From Chloroflexota bacterium (GTDB lineage: Bacteria; Chloroflexota; Anaerolineae; Anaerolineales; E44-bin32): a stretch of 55,984 nt of DNA. The first letter of the stretch is position 1. Each line of letters opens with the position of its first letter. Shown here piece by piece: positions 19,470 to 29,145 of the stretch. The translations under genes and the position numbers were made by a program. The notes below the pieces were generated by a model. It worked only from the letters and a program-made list of their open reading frames with translations. It was not told the origin of the DNA and did not search any database. Location of the stretch: NCBI GenBank assembly GCA_022561385.1, contig JADFRG010000017.1:1-55984 (forward strand), given 5' to 3'.

Positions 19470-19808
19470 GTGACACAGACATCCCAACCGGATCCACCCA
19501 TCACGCCAGAAATCTTTCAACATTTGGTGCGCCTAGCCGCCCTGGCACTCGACGACGAAGAAGCCGAGTATTTGAGAGGGCAGCTCAATAAGCAGTTGCG
19601 GGCCATCCGCGAACTCGCGTCGGTGGACCTGCCGGAGGGCCTCCCCATCACTTCCCACGGAGTCCCGTATCCCTCGGAAACACGCCCGGATCTGCGCCGT
19701 GATGAGGTCAAACCCTCGGATAAAGCCGACGCCATCCTGGAGCAGGTCCCCGAGGTCGAAGAGCGTTTTATCGTGGTGCCTGATATCTCCAGCACCGAGC
19801 TCGAATGA
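19470..19808 (+). CDS. gatC: Asp/Glu-tRNA amidotransferase subunit C
   Basis: A 112-residue GatC that wraps GatA and GatB in the complex amidating Glu-tRNA(Gln) or Asp-tRNA(Asn). The family pattern is clear: HLVRLAALALDDEEAEYLRGQL near the start and the C-terminal LRRDEV segment. I choose GTG 19470 because GGAGG lies about 5 nt upstream; an ATG at 19449 and a TTG at 19419 are in-frame alternatives giving unusually long N-termini. Its stop overlaps the gatA start as ATGA. Confidence 0.9.
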   Translation: MTQTSQPDPPITPEIFQHLVRLAALALDDEEAEYLRGQLNKQLRAIRELASVDLPEGLPITSHGVPYPSETRPDLRRDEVKPSDKADAILEQVPEVEERFIVVPDISSTELE

Positions 19809-21379
19809 GGACCGAGATTTGTGAACTTTCCGCACACGAGATCGTGGCGCGCCTCAAGGCGGGCGATCTCACCGCCGAGAGCGTGCTGGATGCCACTCTG
19901 GCGCGAATCGAGGCGGTGGAGGGAGGGACGGGCACGCTCGAAAAGGCTCCGAATGGCCAAAATGGGGTCCATGCCTACATCACCCTGGCCGAAGAGCGCG
20001 CGCTTGCCCAGGCGCGTGCGGTAGATCGGGCGCTGGAGGCGGGCGATGATCCTGGACCGTTGGCGGGCGTTCCCGTGGCGATCAAGGACATATTCTGTGT
20101 CAGCGGCACACGATCGACCGCCGGGTCGAAGATCCTGGAAAACTTCGTCGCTCCCTACACGGCCACCTCCGTTGCCCGACTGGAGGCGGCCGGGGCTTTG
20201 ACGATTGGCAAGGCCAACCTGGACGAGTTCACCTACGGCTCCTCTAACGAGTCATCTGCCTTCCTTCCCACCCCCCGCAATCCGTGGTCAGCCTCTGTGG
20301 TCCCCGGGGGATCATCCGGGGGAAGCGCCGCCGCGGTCGCGGCGGGAGAAGCTGCGCTCTCGCTGGGCACGGATACTTCTGGATCCATCCGCCAGCCCGC
20401 CGCGTTCTGTGGGGTCGTCGGGTTGAAGCCTACCTACGGCCGAGTCTCACGTTACGGCCTGATCGCGTTTGCCTCCTCGCTTGATTGCCCGGGCCCCCTG
20501 GCGAGAAACGTCAGGGACGTGGCCCTCATGCTGCAGGTTATGGCCGGTGCGGACCCTTTCGACGCAACCGCCGCGAAAGTTCCGGTCACCGACTACCTGG
20601 ATGGTATCGAGGGTGGCGTGCAGGGGATGCGGATCGGACTGTCCCCGGACTTCTCACGACTGAGCTACCCGGATGCGGGTACCGGTGAACTGCGTGAGTT
20701 GACCCTCCAATCTGAGATCGAGCGGGCCTTAATGGATGCGGCCGAACGCCTGGCAGGGCAGGGCGCGGAGATCGTCGAGGGCGTCGAACTTCCAAACGCG
20801 CGTTACGGCATACCGGCCTACTTTGTGATCTCGCGCGTGGAGGCGGCTTCCAACCTGCATCGTTATGACGGAGTCAAGTACGGTTATCGACACGCGGGAG
20901 AGGCGGCAGACCTCATTGAGCTTTATCGTAAGAGCCGCGGACATGGCTTCGGACCGCAGCCCAAGCTCCGCATCTTGATGGGGATGTATGTTTCGGGCGA
21001 TCAATACGAGAAGCGTTACTATGAGCGTGCGCTGCGCGTTCGCACCCTGGTCCGCCAGGATTTCGAGCGGGCCTTCGAGCGAGTCGATGCCGTGCTGGCT
21101 CCTACGACGCCAACAACGGCCTTCGAATTCGGAAGAATCTATGGTGACTCGGTAGCCATGCAATATGCAGACTACCTGACCGTCCCTGCCAATCACGCCG
21201 GGATTCCCGCGCTGAGCGTGCCTGTCGGCCTCGATAACTCGGGGCTCCCGATCGGAATGCAGTTGATGGGGCCCGACTTCTCGGAGCGCAAGCTCCTGCG
21301 CATAGGCCGCGCGCTCGAGCTAGCCGTGGAATGGCAGGAATCCCGGCCGCCGCTGGTGAGGGAGCTGGTCGATGCCTGA
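19805..21379 (+). CDS. gatA: Asp/Glu-tRNA amidotransferase subunit A
   Basis: A 524-residue amidase-signature enzyme that releases ammonia from glutamine for transamidation. The Ser-cisSer-Lys triad is visible: Lys in GVPVAIKDIFC, Ser in GGSSGGSAAAVAAG and Ser in TDTSGSIRQPA. It overlaps gatC by 4 bp and gatB by 8 bp, so the three subunits are translationally coupled. Length and motif order are typical. An inserted charged stretch (EGGTGTLEKAPNGQNG) near residue 40 is a small lineage-specific loop. Confidence 0.96.
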   Translation: MRTEICELSAHEIVARLKAGDLTAESVLDATLARIEAVEGGTGTLEKAPNGQNGVHAYITLAEERALAQARAVDRALEAGDDPGPLAGVPVAIKDIFCVSGTRSTAGSKILENFVAPYTATSVARLEAAGALTIGKANLDEFTYGSSNESSAFLPTPRNPWSASVVPGGSSGGSAAAVAAGEAALSLGTDTSGSIRQPAAFCGVVGLKPTYGRVSRYGLIAFASSLDCPGPLARNVRDVALMLQVMAGADPFDATAAKVPVTDYLDGIEGGVQGMRIGLSPDFSRLSYPDAGTGELRELTLQSEIERALMDAAERLAGQGAEIVEGVELPNARYGIPAYFVISRVEAASNLHRYDGVKYGYRHAGEAADLIELYRKSRGHGFGPQPKLRILMGMYVSGDQYEKRYYERALRVRTLVRQDFERAFERVDAVLAPTTPTTAFEFGRIYGDSVAMQYADYLTVPANHAGIPALSVPVGLDNSGLPIGMQLMGPDFSERKLLRIGRALELAVEWQESRPPLVRELVDA

Positions 21380-22811
21380 GTACGAAGCGGTCATCGGCCT
21401 GGAGACCCACATCCAGCTGAATACGAAGTCGAAAATCTTTTGCGCGTGCAGCACCGATTCGTGGCGCGCGCCTCCCAATACCCATATTTGTCCCATTTGC
21501 ACCGGCCTGCCGGGTGTGTTGCCAAGCCTGAATAGGCGGGTCGTCGAGAAGGCGCTGATTATGGCCGCGGCCATGAATGTGGGTGAAATTGCACCCGAGT
21601 CTTACCTTGCCCGCAAGAACTATTTTTATCCGGACCTCCCCAAGGGGTATCAGATCAGCCAGTACGACGAGCCGCTGGCGGGCAACGGATCCTTCGAATT
21701 TCCTATGCCGGATGGGAACCTGCGCCGCATCTCCATCATCAAGCTGCACATCGAGGAGGATGCAGGAAAAACCGTCTACAAAAACAGCAAACGGCTGATC
21801 GATTTCAACCGATGCGGGGTGCCACTGGTTGAGATGGTGACTGGGCCGGACTTCCGCTCGGCGGAAGAAGTGGGACAGTTCTTAATTCGACTCCGACAGC
21901 TACTCCGCTGGCTCGAAATCTCGGATGCAGATATGGAGCGGGGTCAGTTGCGCTGTGACGCTAACGTCTCGATCCGCGAGCGCGGGCAGCAGCGTCTCAA
22001 CACCAAAACTGAGATCAAGAACGTCAATTCGATCGCCAACGTGCGCGACGCCGTGCAGTCCGAAATCCAGCGTCAGGTACGGGAGGTCGAGGCCGGCCGG
22101 AAAATTGAATCGTGGACTCTGGGCTGGGACGATGACCGTGGGGCGCTAAGCAAGATGCGCTCGAAAGAAACCGAAGCGGACTACCGGTACTTCCGCGAGC
22201 CGGACCTGCTGCCAATCCAGACGAGCTCCGAGGATTGGGCGGCGACCGTCTCGCAGCTACCGGAGCTTCCGTTGGCCAGGCGGAGCCGATTTTCGGCGGA
22301 CTACGGAATTCCGGACTATGACGCCGGTGTTCTTACCGAGGAGCGGTCCTTATCCGAGTTCTTTGAGGCGGCGGTTGCCGCGCACGGCGGGGATCCCAAG
22401 CGGGTTTCGAACTGGGTGATGAACGATGTGCTCCGATTGATTCGTGAGCAGGACACCTCGGCCGGAGAGCTCGGGCTGCGGCCGGATGAACTGGCGGAGA
22501 TCATTCGCCTGGTCGAGCGGGGAACCATCTCCAACAGCGTCGGGAAGGAACTTCTGACCCAGGTCCAAGGCTCAGATAGAACGCCTTCGCAGATTGTCGA
22601 GGAAGATGGCCTGGCCCAGGTCACGGACTTCGGCGAATTGAGCGCAGCTGCGGCACAGATCCTGGAGGCTAATCCAGATCAAGTGGCGGCCTATAGAGGG
22701 GGTAAGTCGGGTCTAATCGGCTGGTTTGTGGGTCAGATGATGCAGGAGTCTGGGGGTCAGGCCGATCCCAAATCGGCTCGCAAGATCCTCGAGCAGCTGC
22801 TGGAGGGCTAG
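21372..22811 (+). CDS. gatB: Asp/Glu-tRNA amidotransferase subunit B
   Basis: A 479-residue kinase-like subunit that activates the misacylated tRNA. The signature GLETHIQLNTKSKIFC and zinc cysteines (CxC, then CPIC) lie in the first 45 residues, followed by SYLARKNYFYPDLPKGYQIS and the C-terminal tail/YqeY domain (SAAAAQILE...GLIGWFVGQMM). It is the last gene of gatCAB. A weak stem GGCAC/GTGCC at 22946-22967 followed by CCTTT may be its terminator. GatCAB suggests that GlnRS and/or AsnRS is lacking. Confidence 0.96.
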   Translation: MPEYEAVIGLETHIQLNTKSKIFCACSTDSWRAPPNTHICPICTGLPGVLPSLNRRVVEKALIMAAAMNVGEIAPESYLARKNYFYPDLPKGYQISQYDEPLAGNGSFEFPMPDGNLRRISIIKLHIEEDAGKTVYKNSKRLIDFNRCGVPLVEMVTGPDFRSAEEVGQFLIRLRQLLRWLEISDADMERGQLRCDANVSIRERGQQRLNTKTEIKNVNSIANVRDAVQSEIQRQVREVEAGRKIESWTLGWDDDRGALSKMRSKETEADYRYFREPDLLPIQTSSEDWAATVSQLPELPLARRSRFSADYGIPDYDAGVLTEERSLSEFFEAAVAAHGGDPKRVSNWVMNDVLRLIREQDTSAGELGLRPDELAEIIRLVERGTISNSVGKELLTQVQGSDRTPSQIVEEDGLAQVTDFGELSAAAAQILEANPDQVAAYRGGKSGLIGWFVGQMMQESGGQADPKSARKILEQLLEG

Positions 22812-22978
22812 GCTCCGATTTTGCACGGCCGCGGGGGCCGCGCAGGCCCTGCACGAGACCCTTTGCAGCACACGTGATCCTCTGGCTGGTCCGGACAATC
22901 TACTCGGCGAGTCGTAAGCGCGAAGCTCATCGTGCGTATCTCAGAGGCACACCCGATGCTCCGTGCCCCTTTAGATCA

Positions 22979-24307
22979 TCACTCCGCGAAATCGAACGCC
23001 ACAAAGTCGCCGGAAGGGTCGGCTAACGGCGTGACACCACCGGCGAGGTCCGCTAACGTCAGTATCCAGCTCCCGGGGCTCCCGGCCAGGTAGAGGTACT
23101 CGTCCGCATTGATCCAGCGCAATCCAGTTCCCGACCCCAACGGCACCGGTGCGGCTCCTATCTCTCCCAGATAAAGGTCCAGGCCGGATCCCTTTGAGTA
23201 CACCATCCGCGTGGAGTCGGGAGCCCATCCTCTCCACTGTATCGGGCCCGTGTCGTAGACGGTTTGCTCTCCGTTGTCCAGCCGCTGAATCACGAGATCC
23301 CGGTCGCCCGCAACATCTGCCTCCCGAAGGAAAGCCACGCTGGAGCCATCAGGAGAAACGATCGGCAGTTCACGTTGAGGGCCGAACAGATCGCCGACCG
23401 GTCGCGCAAGCGTCCGGGGCGTACCGTCGATGGCCCAGACCGTGCCCGGTTCAGCGGCGAAGAACGGGTCCTCTTGAGGTACCGGGAGGACAACCGAATT
23501 TCCCGACCACACCGGTAGCGGATAGAAGAAAAACTCGCTGTAGGTGATCACCGGAGGAAACGTCAATACCTCGGGTCGAAGGTCCGAGCCGGTCGCATTT
23601 ACGAAGCCTATGCTGTCCGGGCGGACGATGGCGATCGAGTCGCCGGTCGGCGAGACTGTGAAATCCCCGCCTATTCCCGGGGCTAGCATTGATTTGATCC
23701 GGCTGGTCGGTACATCAACAGCTAGAAGATCATCGATCTTTGCGAGCCCCGGCCCCTCGAACACTCCACGCGTATTGATCAGCAAAGTGTGAGTGCCGGG
23801 AATGAAGTCCAAATTCGAGAGCGTGTAGTGGAGAAACGCCTCGAGCGGATACAGGGTGTCGAAGCCGGCCGCATCCAGTACTACTTGCGGGCTGGATCCA
23901 TCGAATCGGATGCTATGCAAATCTGCGGTGTCTTGATCAGAATCGCGGATCGTATACGCGATCCACTCACCGTCATCTGAAAGTCGAACTTCGCCAATGC
24001 TGCCAGCTTTAATTACCTGTCTAGGGTCAGAGCCGACTTCAAGTGCCCAAAGCTTGCCACCGTCGGTATAGACGATGCGCAGGTTCCGAGGTTCAGGAGT
24101 CGATGCCTCGACTGCGACATCTGCCGTCGCGGCGGCCGCGGCCGAGGGACTCGCGGCTACGTCGCTGGGCCTGTTTGTGGGCTCAATAAGAATTGTCTCA
24201 GCGGCCTCGGTTGGGGACTCCGCGGTGGGTGAGGGAAGGTTGCAGCCCGCAATGATTAGCCCCGCAAGCCCAAACGGGACCCAGAGTCGGCGCGATTTTA
24301 AGTTCAT
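22979..24307 (-). CDS. Beta-propeller (TolB/WD40-like) lipoprotein
   Basis: A 442-residue exported lipoprotein. Start ATG 24307 gives an N-terminal KSRR, a hydrophobic segment and a lipobox LIIAGC with Cys22. A Pro/Thr/Ala/Glu-rich linker (about 25-70) follows, then repeated blades with signatures such as VRLSDDGEWIAY, FTVSPTGDSIAIV, PIVSPDGSSVAFL and GWAPDSTRMVYS. Such proteins are surface or periplasm-facing scaffolds or binding proteins; no catalytic motif is seen. It is convergent with gatB and appears monocistronic. Confidence 0.82.
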   Translation of the reverse strand: MNLKSRRLWVPFGLAGLIIAGCNLPSPTAESPTEAAETILIEPTNRPSDVAASPSAAAAATADVAVEASTPEPRNLRIVYTDGGKLWALEVGSDPRQVIKAGSIGEVRLSDDGEWIAYTIRDSDQDTADLHSIRFDGSSPQVVLDAAGFDTLYPLEAFLHYTLSNLDFIPGTHTLLINTRGVFEGPGLAKIDDLLAVDVPTSRIKSMLAPGIGGDFTVSPTGDSIAIVRPDSIGFVNATGSDLRPEVLTFPPVITYSEFFFYPLPVWSGNSVVLPVPQEDPFFAAEPGTVWAIDGTPRTLARPVGDLFGPQRELPIVSPDGSSVAFLREADVAGDRDLVIQRLDNGEQTVYDTGPIQWRGWAPDSTRMVYSKGSGLDLYLGEIGAAPVPLGSGTGLRWINADEYLYLAGSPGSWILTLADLAGGVTPLADPSGDFVAFDFAE

Positions 24308-24364
24308 TCTCAACGGATACCCTCGAACCCGGTTTGGCGCAAGTCGGAGCTTTATGCCTGCGGC

Positions 24365-25366
24365 TTAACTGTGAAGAATTTGGGGATCGAGAGTTATGAC
24401 TACATTTCCCTTTTTGTGCCCTTTTTCGACGTACCGGTGAGCCTCGGGAATCTGCTCCATTGGATAGGTTCGATCGATGACTGACTTTATCTCTCCTGCC
24501 TCAATAAGCTCACTGAGGAAAACTAGATCTTCAGGCGTTGCGTCTGCTGTTTGCATGACAACTTTCTTGCTGCTTGTCATCGACGTCCATAGTCCTCCAA
24601 CTATCTGTGACACCCTAGGGTTGGCCAACAGGTAGCGTCCATTTTCCCGTAACGATCGCTGGCCGCTTGAGAGCGAGATATTTCCCACTACGTCAAATAT
24701 CGCGTCGTACGTTACGCCGCTTTTGGTGAAATCTTCTTGTGTGTAGTCGATAACCTCGTCTGCACCAATCGAGTGGAGCATCTCAAGTTTCTCCCCGCTA
24801 TCAACTCCGGTCACTTCCGCCCCAAAGTATTTGGCAAGCTGTATCGCAAAAGTTCCTATGCTTCCGCCCGCACCGTTAATCAATATCCTTTCTCCACGCT
24901 GGATATTCCCCTTTCTAAGAAAATGCAACGCCTCACGCCCTCCGAGGGTAATACAGGCGGCTTCCTCATAGGTCGCATTGGCCGGCATTATTGCAAGCGC
25001 CGTACCTTCAGATTTTTCGGGCAGACAGATGTACTCGGCATAAGCACCCATACCAAAACCGGGAGATCCAAAAACCTGGTCACCTGCTTTGAATAGTGTT
25101 ACGTCTTTGCCTACCGATTCAATATCCCCGGCCAGCTCCTGCCCTGGTATGGTTATTCTCTTTGGCTTGTTTAGACCCACATAAATTCGCATCGGTAGCC
25201 CGAGGAAGAGTGGCAGTTTGAGACTGCGGGTCTCGGTGTCCCCTTTAGTAACTGTTGTCGCATGTATTTGAATGAGTACTTCATTGTCTTTTGGAACAGG
25301 TTTTTCTACCTCTCTAAGTTGAAGGACCTCCGGTGATCCGTATGCTGTCCATACAATTGCTTTCAT
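24365..25366 (-). CDS. Quinone-oxidoreductase-like MDR protein, AT-rich
   Basis: A 333-residue zinc-free MDR enzyme. MKAIVWTAYGSPEVLQL is the QOR/NADPH-dependent reductase start, and the nucleotide loop reads ILINGAGGSIGTFAIQLAK, with no structural zinc cysteines. It would reduce quinones or enones with NAD(P)H. The ATG at 25366 is used; an upstream in-frame start adds only six residues. The gene is clearly more AT-rich than its neighbours, with many A/T-ending codons, which suggests recent acquisition. It has no operon partner. Confidence 0.87.
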   Translation of the reverse strand: MKAIVWTAYGSPEVLQLREVEKPVPKDNEVLIQIHATTVTKGDTETRSLKLPLFLGLPMRIYVGLNKPKRITIPGQELAGDIESVGKDVTLFKAGDQVFGSPGFGMGAYAEYICLPEKSEGTALAIMPANATYEEAACITLGGREALHFLRKGNIQRGERILINGAGGSIGTFAIQLAKYFGAEVTGVDSGEKLEMLHSIGADEVIDYTQEDFTKSGVTYDAIFDVVGNISLSSGQRSLRENGRYLLANPRVSQIVGGLWTSMTSSKKVVMQTADATPEDLVFLSELIEAGEIKSVIDRTYPMEQIPEAHRYVEKGHKKGNVVITLDPQILHS

Positions 25367-25566
25367 GAGTCTCCTCAAATCCAACCTCGATCAAGACATT
25401 TTCAATAAAGAGTTATGGGACAGAGATCTTCGCGGATAGTCAGCCAGGCCGTGCAAATTGAGTGTCACTGATTCTACGAAGCGGCCGGGGCCTGGACCAG
25501 GAGTGCAACGGAATGGAAATTCCGGTTCAGTTGACCGCGCTACGTGAGCGTGCCAGCGGGTAGATG

Positions 25567-26415
25567 CTAGTTGTATTGGTAGAAGCCTTTGCCGGTCTTG
25601 CGGCCGAGATGGTCGGCGTCCACCATCTGCCTGAGCAGTCTCGCCGGGCGGTACTTGTCATCTCCGAAGTCGCGATGAAGCACCTCCACGATGTGCAGCA
25701 CCACATCCAGGCCGATCAGATCCGCCAGGGCGAGCGGGCCTAACGGGTGGCTCATACCCAATTTCATGATCGTATCGATGTCCTCCGCACTTCCTAGGCC
25801 CTCCTGCAGAGCGAAGATGGCCTCGTTGATCATTGGGATCAGGATGCGGTTCGCAATAAATCCCGGAGAATCCTTGACCTCCACCGGTTCCTTGCCCATC
25901 TGGCGCCCCACCTCAAAGGCCAGGTCACGCGCGGTATCGGAGGTCTCCAGACCTCGAATGACTTCGAGAAGGGTCATCAGCGCCACCGGATTGAAGAAGT
26001 GCATCCCAATGACCCGATCCGGTCGAGAGGTAGCCCCTGCGATGCGAGTAATCGAGATGGAGGAGGTGTTCGTCGCCAGTACTGTATCCTTGGACGCGAC
26101 TCGATCCAGCTCCTTGAAAAGCGCGAGTTTAATCTCGGGGTTCTCTGTCGCGGCCTCGATGACCAGATGGGCATCACCAGCAGCTGCCATATCCTCTGCG
26201 ATAACAATCCCCGCGGCAGCTTCCTGCTGGTTTTGGTCGATGATCCCCTTCTTAGCCAGCTTGTCGGTTGACTTTTCAATGGCCTGCTTGCCGCGTTCAA
26301 GCGCCGCCGGGTCCACGTCGGTCAGGGTGACCTGATAGCCAGAAACGGCGGCAGCCTGAGCGATCCCATGGCCCATGGTCCCCGCGCCGATAACGACGAT
26401 TCGCTCGACGGTCAT
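25567..26415 (-). CDS. 3-hydroxybutyryl-CoA dehydrogenase
   Basis: A 282-residue 3-hydroxyacyl-CoA dehydrogenase that oxidises 3-hydroxyacyl-CoA with NAD(P). It has a Rossmann loop VIGAGTMGHGIAQAAA, the substrate-contact NTSSISI segment, the catalytic His in GMHFFNPVALM and the C-domain PGFIANRI. Its length matches the Hbd/PaaH monofunctional type. It lies 69 bp after the thiolase, so the two give the last steps of beta-oxidation or, in reverse, acetoacetyl-CoA reduction. Confidence 0.94.
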   Translation of the reverse strand: MTVERIVVIGAGTMGHGIAQAAAVSGYQVTLTDVDPAALERGKQAIEKSTDKLAKKGIIDQNQQEAAAGIVIAEDMAAAGDAHLVIEAATENPEIKLALFKELDRVASKDTVLATNTSSISITRIAGATSRPDRVIGMHFFNPVALMTLLEVIRGLETSDTARDLAFEVGRQMGKEPVEVKDSPGFIANRILIPMINEAIFALQEGLGSAEDIDTIMKLGMSHPLGPLALADLIGLDVVLHIVEVLHRDFGDDKYRPARLLRQMVDADHLGRKTGKGFYQYN

Positions 26416-26484
26416 TTTGAATCCCTCCCGAACTTTGAACTCGAGTTACGCTGGAAAATGTCTTGGGCGAGGATTTTGGATGGG

Positions 26485-27696
26485 CTAGATCAATTCGACC
26501 GCCATCGCCACTGCCTCGCCGCCGCCCAGACAGAGCGACGCGATCCCCTTTGACAGGCCGCGATCCTTTAAGGCGTAGAGCAACGTGGTCAGCACCCGCG
26601 CCCCGGAGGCTCCCAGGGGGTGACCGAGTGCGATGGCTCCGCCATTTACATTTACTTTATCCCAATCCCATCCGTCACTGGACATCGCGTAACCATCCGC
26701 CAGCACCTGAGCCGCGAAAGCTTCGTTGAGCTCGATGAGATCGACGTCCTCGGGGGTCCAGCCCACCCGCGCCAGCAACTTCGGGATCGCCTGCGCCGGG
26801 GCTATAAACATCTCGCGCGGCGGCACGGCAGCCTGGGTGTAACCAACCACGCGGGCCATCGGCGTCAACCCGAGTTGCTCAGCTCGCGCGCGGCTGGCGT
26901 AGACCAATGCCGCCGCGCCATCGTTCAGTCCCGGCGCATTTCCGGCGGTAACGCGCCCGTCATCCTTGTAGGCCGGTTCGAGCGCGGCAAGTTTCTCCAG
27001 CGAGGTGTCACGCCGAGGGGTCTCGTCGTCAGTCACAATCTTAGGTCCGTGTTTCCCGTCGAAGATCTCCAGGGGAACAATTTCGGCCTTAAACTTTCCG
27101 TCGCTGGCCGCGGCGACCGCCTTCTGATGGCTGTCCAGCGCCCAGCGATCCATCGCTTCTCGAGTGACTTCGTATTCGTCCGCAATATATTCCGCAGCCA
27201 TACCCATGGCCCAGTTCTCAAAGGGGTCCCACAAACCGTCAAGCAGCAACGCATCTTCCAGGCTCTCATGACCGTAGCGCAGTTCGCCGCCTCGACCTCG
27301 CACCAGGTAAGGGGCCCGGCTCATGTTTTCCATACCTCCGGCGACGATTATGTCCGCGTCGCCGGCCTTAATGGCCTGCGCGGCCAACATACCCGCCTTG
27401 AGCCCCGATCCGCAAACTTTGTTCACGGTGGTTGCACCCACGGTAGGCGGAAGTCCGGCCTCGATTGCCACTTGGCGGGCCGGAGCCTGGCCCAGGCCGG
27501 CGCTGACGACGTTGCCCATTAACACCTCGTCGATCTGCTCGGGCTCTTCGAGTTTTGACCGCAGAACTGCCTCCCGTACCACCGCTGCGCCGAGATGGGT
27601 AGCGGAGAGCTTGCCGACCTCTCCTTGGAAGCGCCCGATCGGCGTGCGGACGGCACTCAAGATCAGGGGTTCTCGAGCGGTATCTCTAAAGTTCAA
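26485..27696 (-). CDS. Acetyl-CoA acetyltransferase (thiolase)
   Basis: A 403-residue thiolase. The nucleophile Cys is in NKVCGSGLKAGML, the base His in LGHPLGASGARV and the second Cys in SLCLGGGEAVAM, so this copy is catalytically complete, unlike the thiolase-like gene at 36324-37496. It cleaves 3-ketoacyl-CoA or condenses two acetyl-CoA. The start is TTG 27696, which overlaps the HIT-protein stop as TTGA. It probably supplies acetoacetyl-CoA for the HMG-CoA synthase operon as well as serving beta-oxidation. Confidence 0.94.
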   Translation of the reverse strand: MNFRDTAREPLILSAVRTPIGRFQGEVGKLSATHLGAAVVREAVLRSKLEEPEQIDEVLMGNVVSAGLGQAPARQVAIEAGLPPTVGATTVNKVCGSGLKAGMLAAQAIKAGDADIIVAGGMENMSRAPYLVRGRGGELRYGHESLEDALLLDGLWDPFENWAMGMAAEYIADEYEVTREAMDRWALDSHQKAVAAASDGKFKAEIVPLEIFDGKHGPKIVTDDETPRRDTSLEKLAALEPAYKDDGRVTAGNAPGLNDGAAALVYASRARAEQLGLTPMARVVGYTQAAVPPREMFIAPAQAIPKLLARVGWTPEDVDLIELNEAFAAQVLADGYAMSSDGWDWDKVNVNGGAIALGHPLGASGARVLTTLLYALKDRGLSKGIASLCLGGGEAVAMAVELI

Positions 27697-28205
27697 ACTT
27701 GTCTCCCAGAGTCCGAGTCTTCCTCGGCGGGAGGAGAATCCCAGTGGCTAACCAGACGCGCGAGGGTCTCCTCAAGGTCTTCGGGAATGACGCGCGTTCC
27801 AGCGGTGGTGGCCATAAAATTTGTGTCGCCGGCCCAACGCGGTAATACGTGCATATGCACATGATGGACGACGCCTGCGCCGGCCGCCTTACCGATGTTG
27901 ACCCCCAGATTAAACGCCTCGGCCCCATAAGTCGCCCGAAGGACGGAAATGGCCTGCGAGGATAGATTCATGACCTCCAGCAGGGTCGAATCCTCCAGAT
28001 CTTCAATAGAGGCCTGATGCGCGTAGGGAACAACCATCAGATGGCCGTTGCTGTAGGGATAACGGTTCAGCACCACATACGCTTCCACACCACGGTGCAA
28101 TATCAGATTGTCGTCGCTACCGGGGAGTTCGCAGAACAAACATTCGGACGAGCCGGAGTGGGCTTCGATGTATGCCATGCGCCAGGGCGCCCAGATTCGG
28201 TCCAT
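27693..28205 (-). CDS. HIT-family nucleotide hydrolase/phosphorylase
   Basis: A 170-residue histidine-triad protein with HVHMHVLPRW as the catalytic triad, an N-terminal MDRIWAPWRMAYI typical of Ap4A-phosphorylase-like HIT proteins, and a possible zinc pair CLFC. It probably hydrolyses or phosphorolyses dinucleoside polyphosphates. ATG 28205 is chosen because the family begins MDRIWAPWR; an upstream 26-residue extension lacks similarity. It is divergent from the biotin ligase gene, about 100 bp away. Confidence 0.9.
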   Translation of the reverse strand: MDRIWAPWRMAYIEAHSGSSECLFCELPGSDDNLILHRGVEAYVVLNRYPYSNGHLMVVPYAHQASIEDLEDSTLLEVMNLSSQAISVLRATYGAEAFNLGVNIGKAAGAGVVHHVHMHVLPRWAGDTNFMATTAGTRVIPEDLEETLARLVSHWDSPPAEEDSDSGRQV

Positions 28206-28303
28206 TTGGGAAGGGGCCAATAAAAAAGCCCCCGTGAGCAGGCTGGAAACGATTGTAACACTTCGTTGGCACGGCACCTGCATCTAAGGATAAAATCGGC
28301 ACC

Positions 28304-29107
28304 GTGCTGGATCCAAATGAGCTTGAATCGCGGCTGCCGGTGGGAAGGATGGGTGTTGAAGTGCACCTGCATGCCACCATAGGATCAACGAACGACCGGG
28401 CCGCCGAACTCGCCCGGGAGGGCGCACCGGAAGGGGCCCTGGTCCTGGCGGACGAACAGACCGCCGGCCGAGGCCGGCTGGGCCGGAAGTGGCGTATGCC
28501 GCGCGGCAGCGGAATCGCCATGAGCCTGATCATGCGACCCAGCCAGATGGAAAGATCGGCACTGGGCGCGATCGGTCTGGTCGGGGCGTTGGCCACCATC
28601 GATGCCCTGGAAGGACTGAAGCTCGAGCCGCGTCTCAAGTGGCCCAACGATGTGCTGCTGGGTGGCAAGAAGGTAGCCGGCGTCCTGGCAGAAGCCAGCT
28701 GGACCGGCTCGACACTGGACTACGTTGTTCTGGGGATCGGAGTGAATGTGAGGCCGGTACCTCTGGGAGGTGGGGCCGCTCTCGACTACGCTTCGACAAG
28801 CGTCGAGGATTCGGTCGGGGAGACGGTAGATAGGGGAAGCCTCGTGTTCTCCATTGTGGCGGGGGTCGACGATTGGTATCAACGGCTTGAAGCAGGCGAA
28901 GCACATCCGGCGTGGGAAGAACGCCTCGCCTTCAAGTCTGAATGGGTTTCCATCTCCAACGAGGAGCGAGAGATTACCGGGCGGCCGATCGGACTCACGC
29001 CGAGCGGCGGCCTACGCATAGAAACGGCCGATGGGGAGAAGCTGACCCTGGAGGCAGGTTCTTTTCAACTTCGACCGATCAATACGGACCCGACCCAGCC
29101 AAATTGA
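28304..29107 (+). CDS. birA: Biotin--[acetyl-CoA carboxylase] ligase
   Basis: A 267-residue biotin protein ligase that makes biotinyl-AMP and loads BCCP. The catalytic domain has ADEQTAGRGRLGRKW and LKWPNDVLLGGKKVAGVL, and a short C-terminal SH3-like domain follows. There is no N-terminal DNA-binding domain, so it is a class I enzyme without repressor function. The start is GTG. A TAAAAT hexamer at 28291-28296 lies only 7 nt upstream and no ribosome-binding site is visible, so the mRNA may be leaderless. The BCCP at 10492-10989 is a likely substrate. Confidence 0.94.
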   Translation: MLDPNELESRLPVGRMGVEVHLHATIGSTNDRAAELAREGAPEGALVLADEQTAGRGRLGRKWRMPRGSGIAMSLIMRPSQMERSALGAIGLVGALATIDALEGLKLEPRLKWPNDVLLGGKKVAGVLAEASWTGSTLDYVVLGIGVNVRPVPLGGGAALDYASTSVEDSVGETVDRGSLVFSIVAGVDDWYQRLEAGEAHPAWEERLAFKSEWVSISNEEREITGRPIGLTPSGGLRIETADGEKLTLEAGSFQLRPINTDPTQPN

Positions 29108-29145
29108 GGCGTCTGGGCTAAGATTAAGCAAAGGGAGCGCAATTT

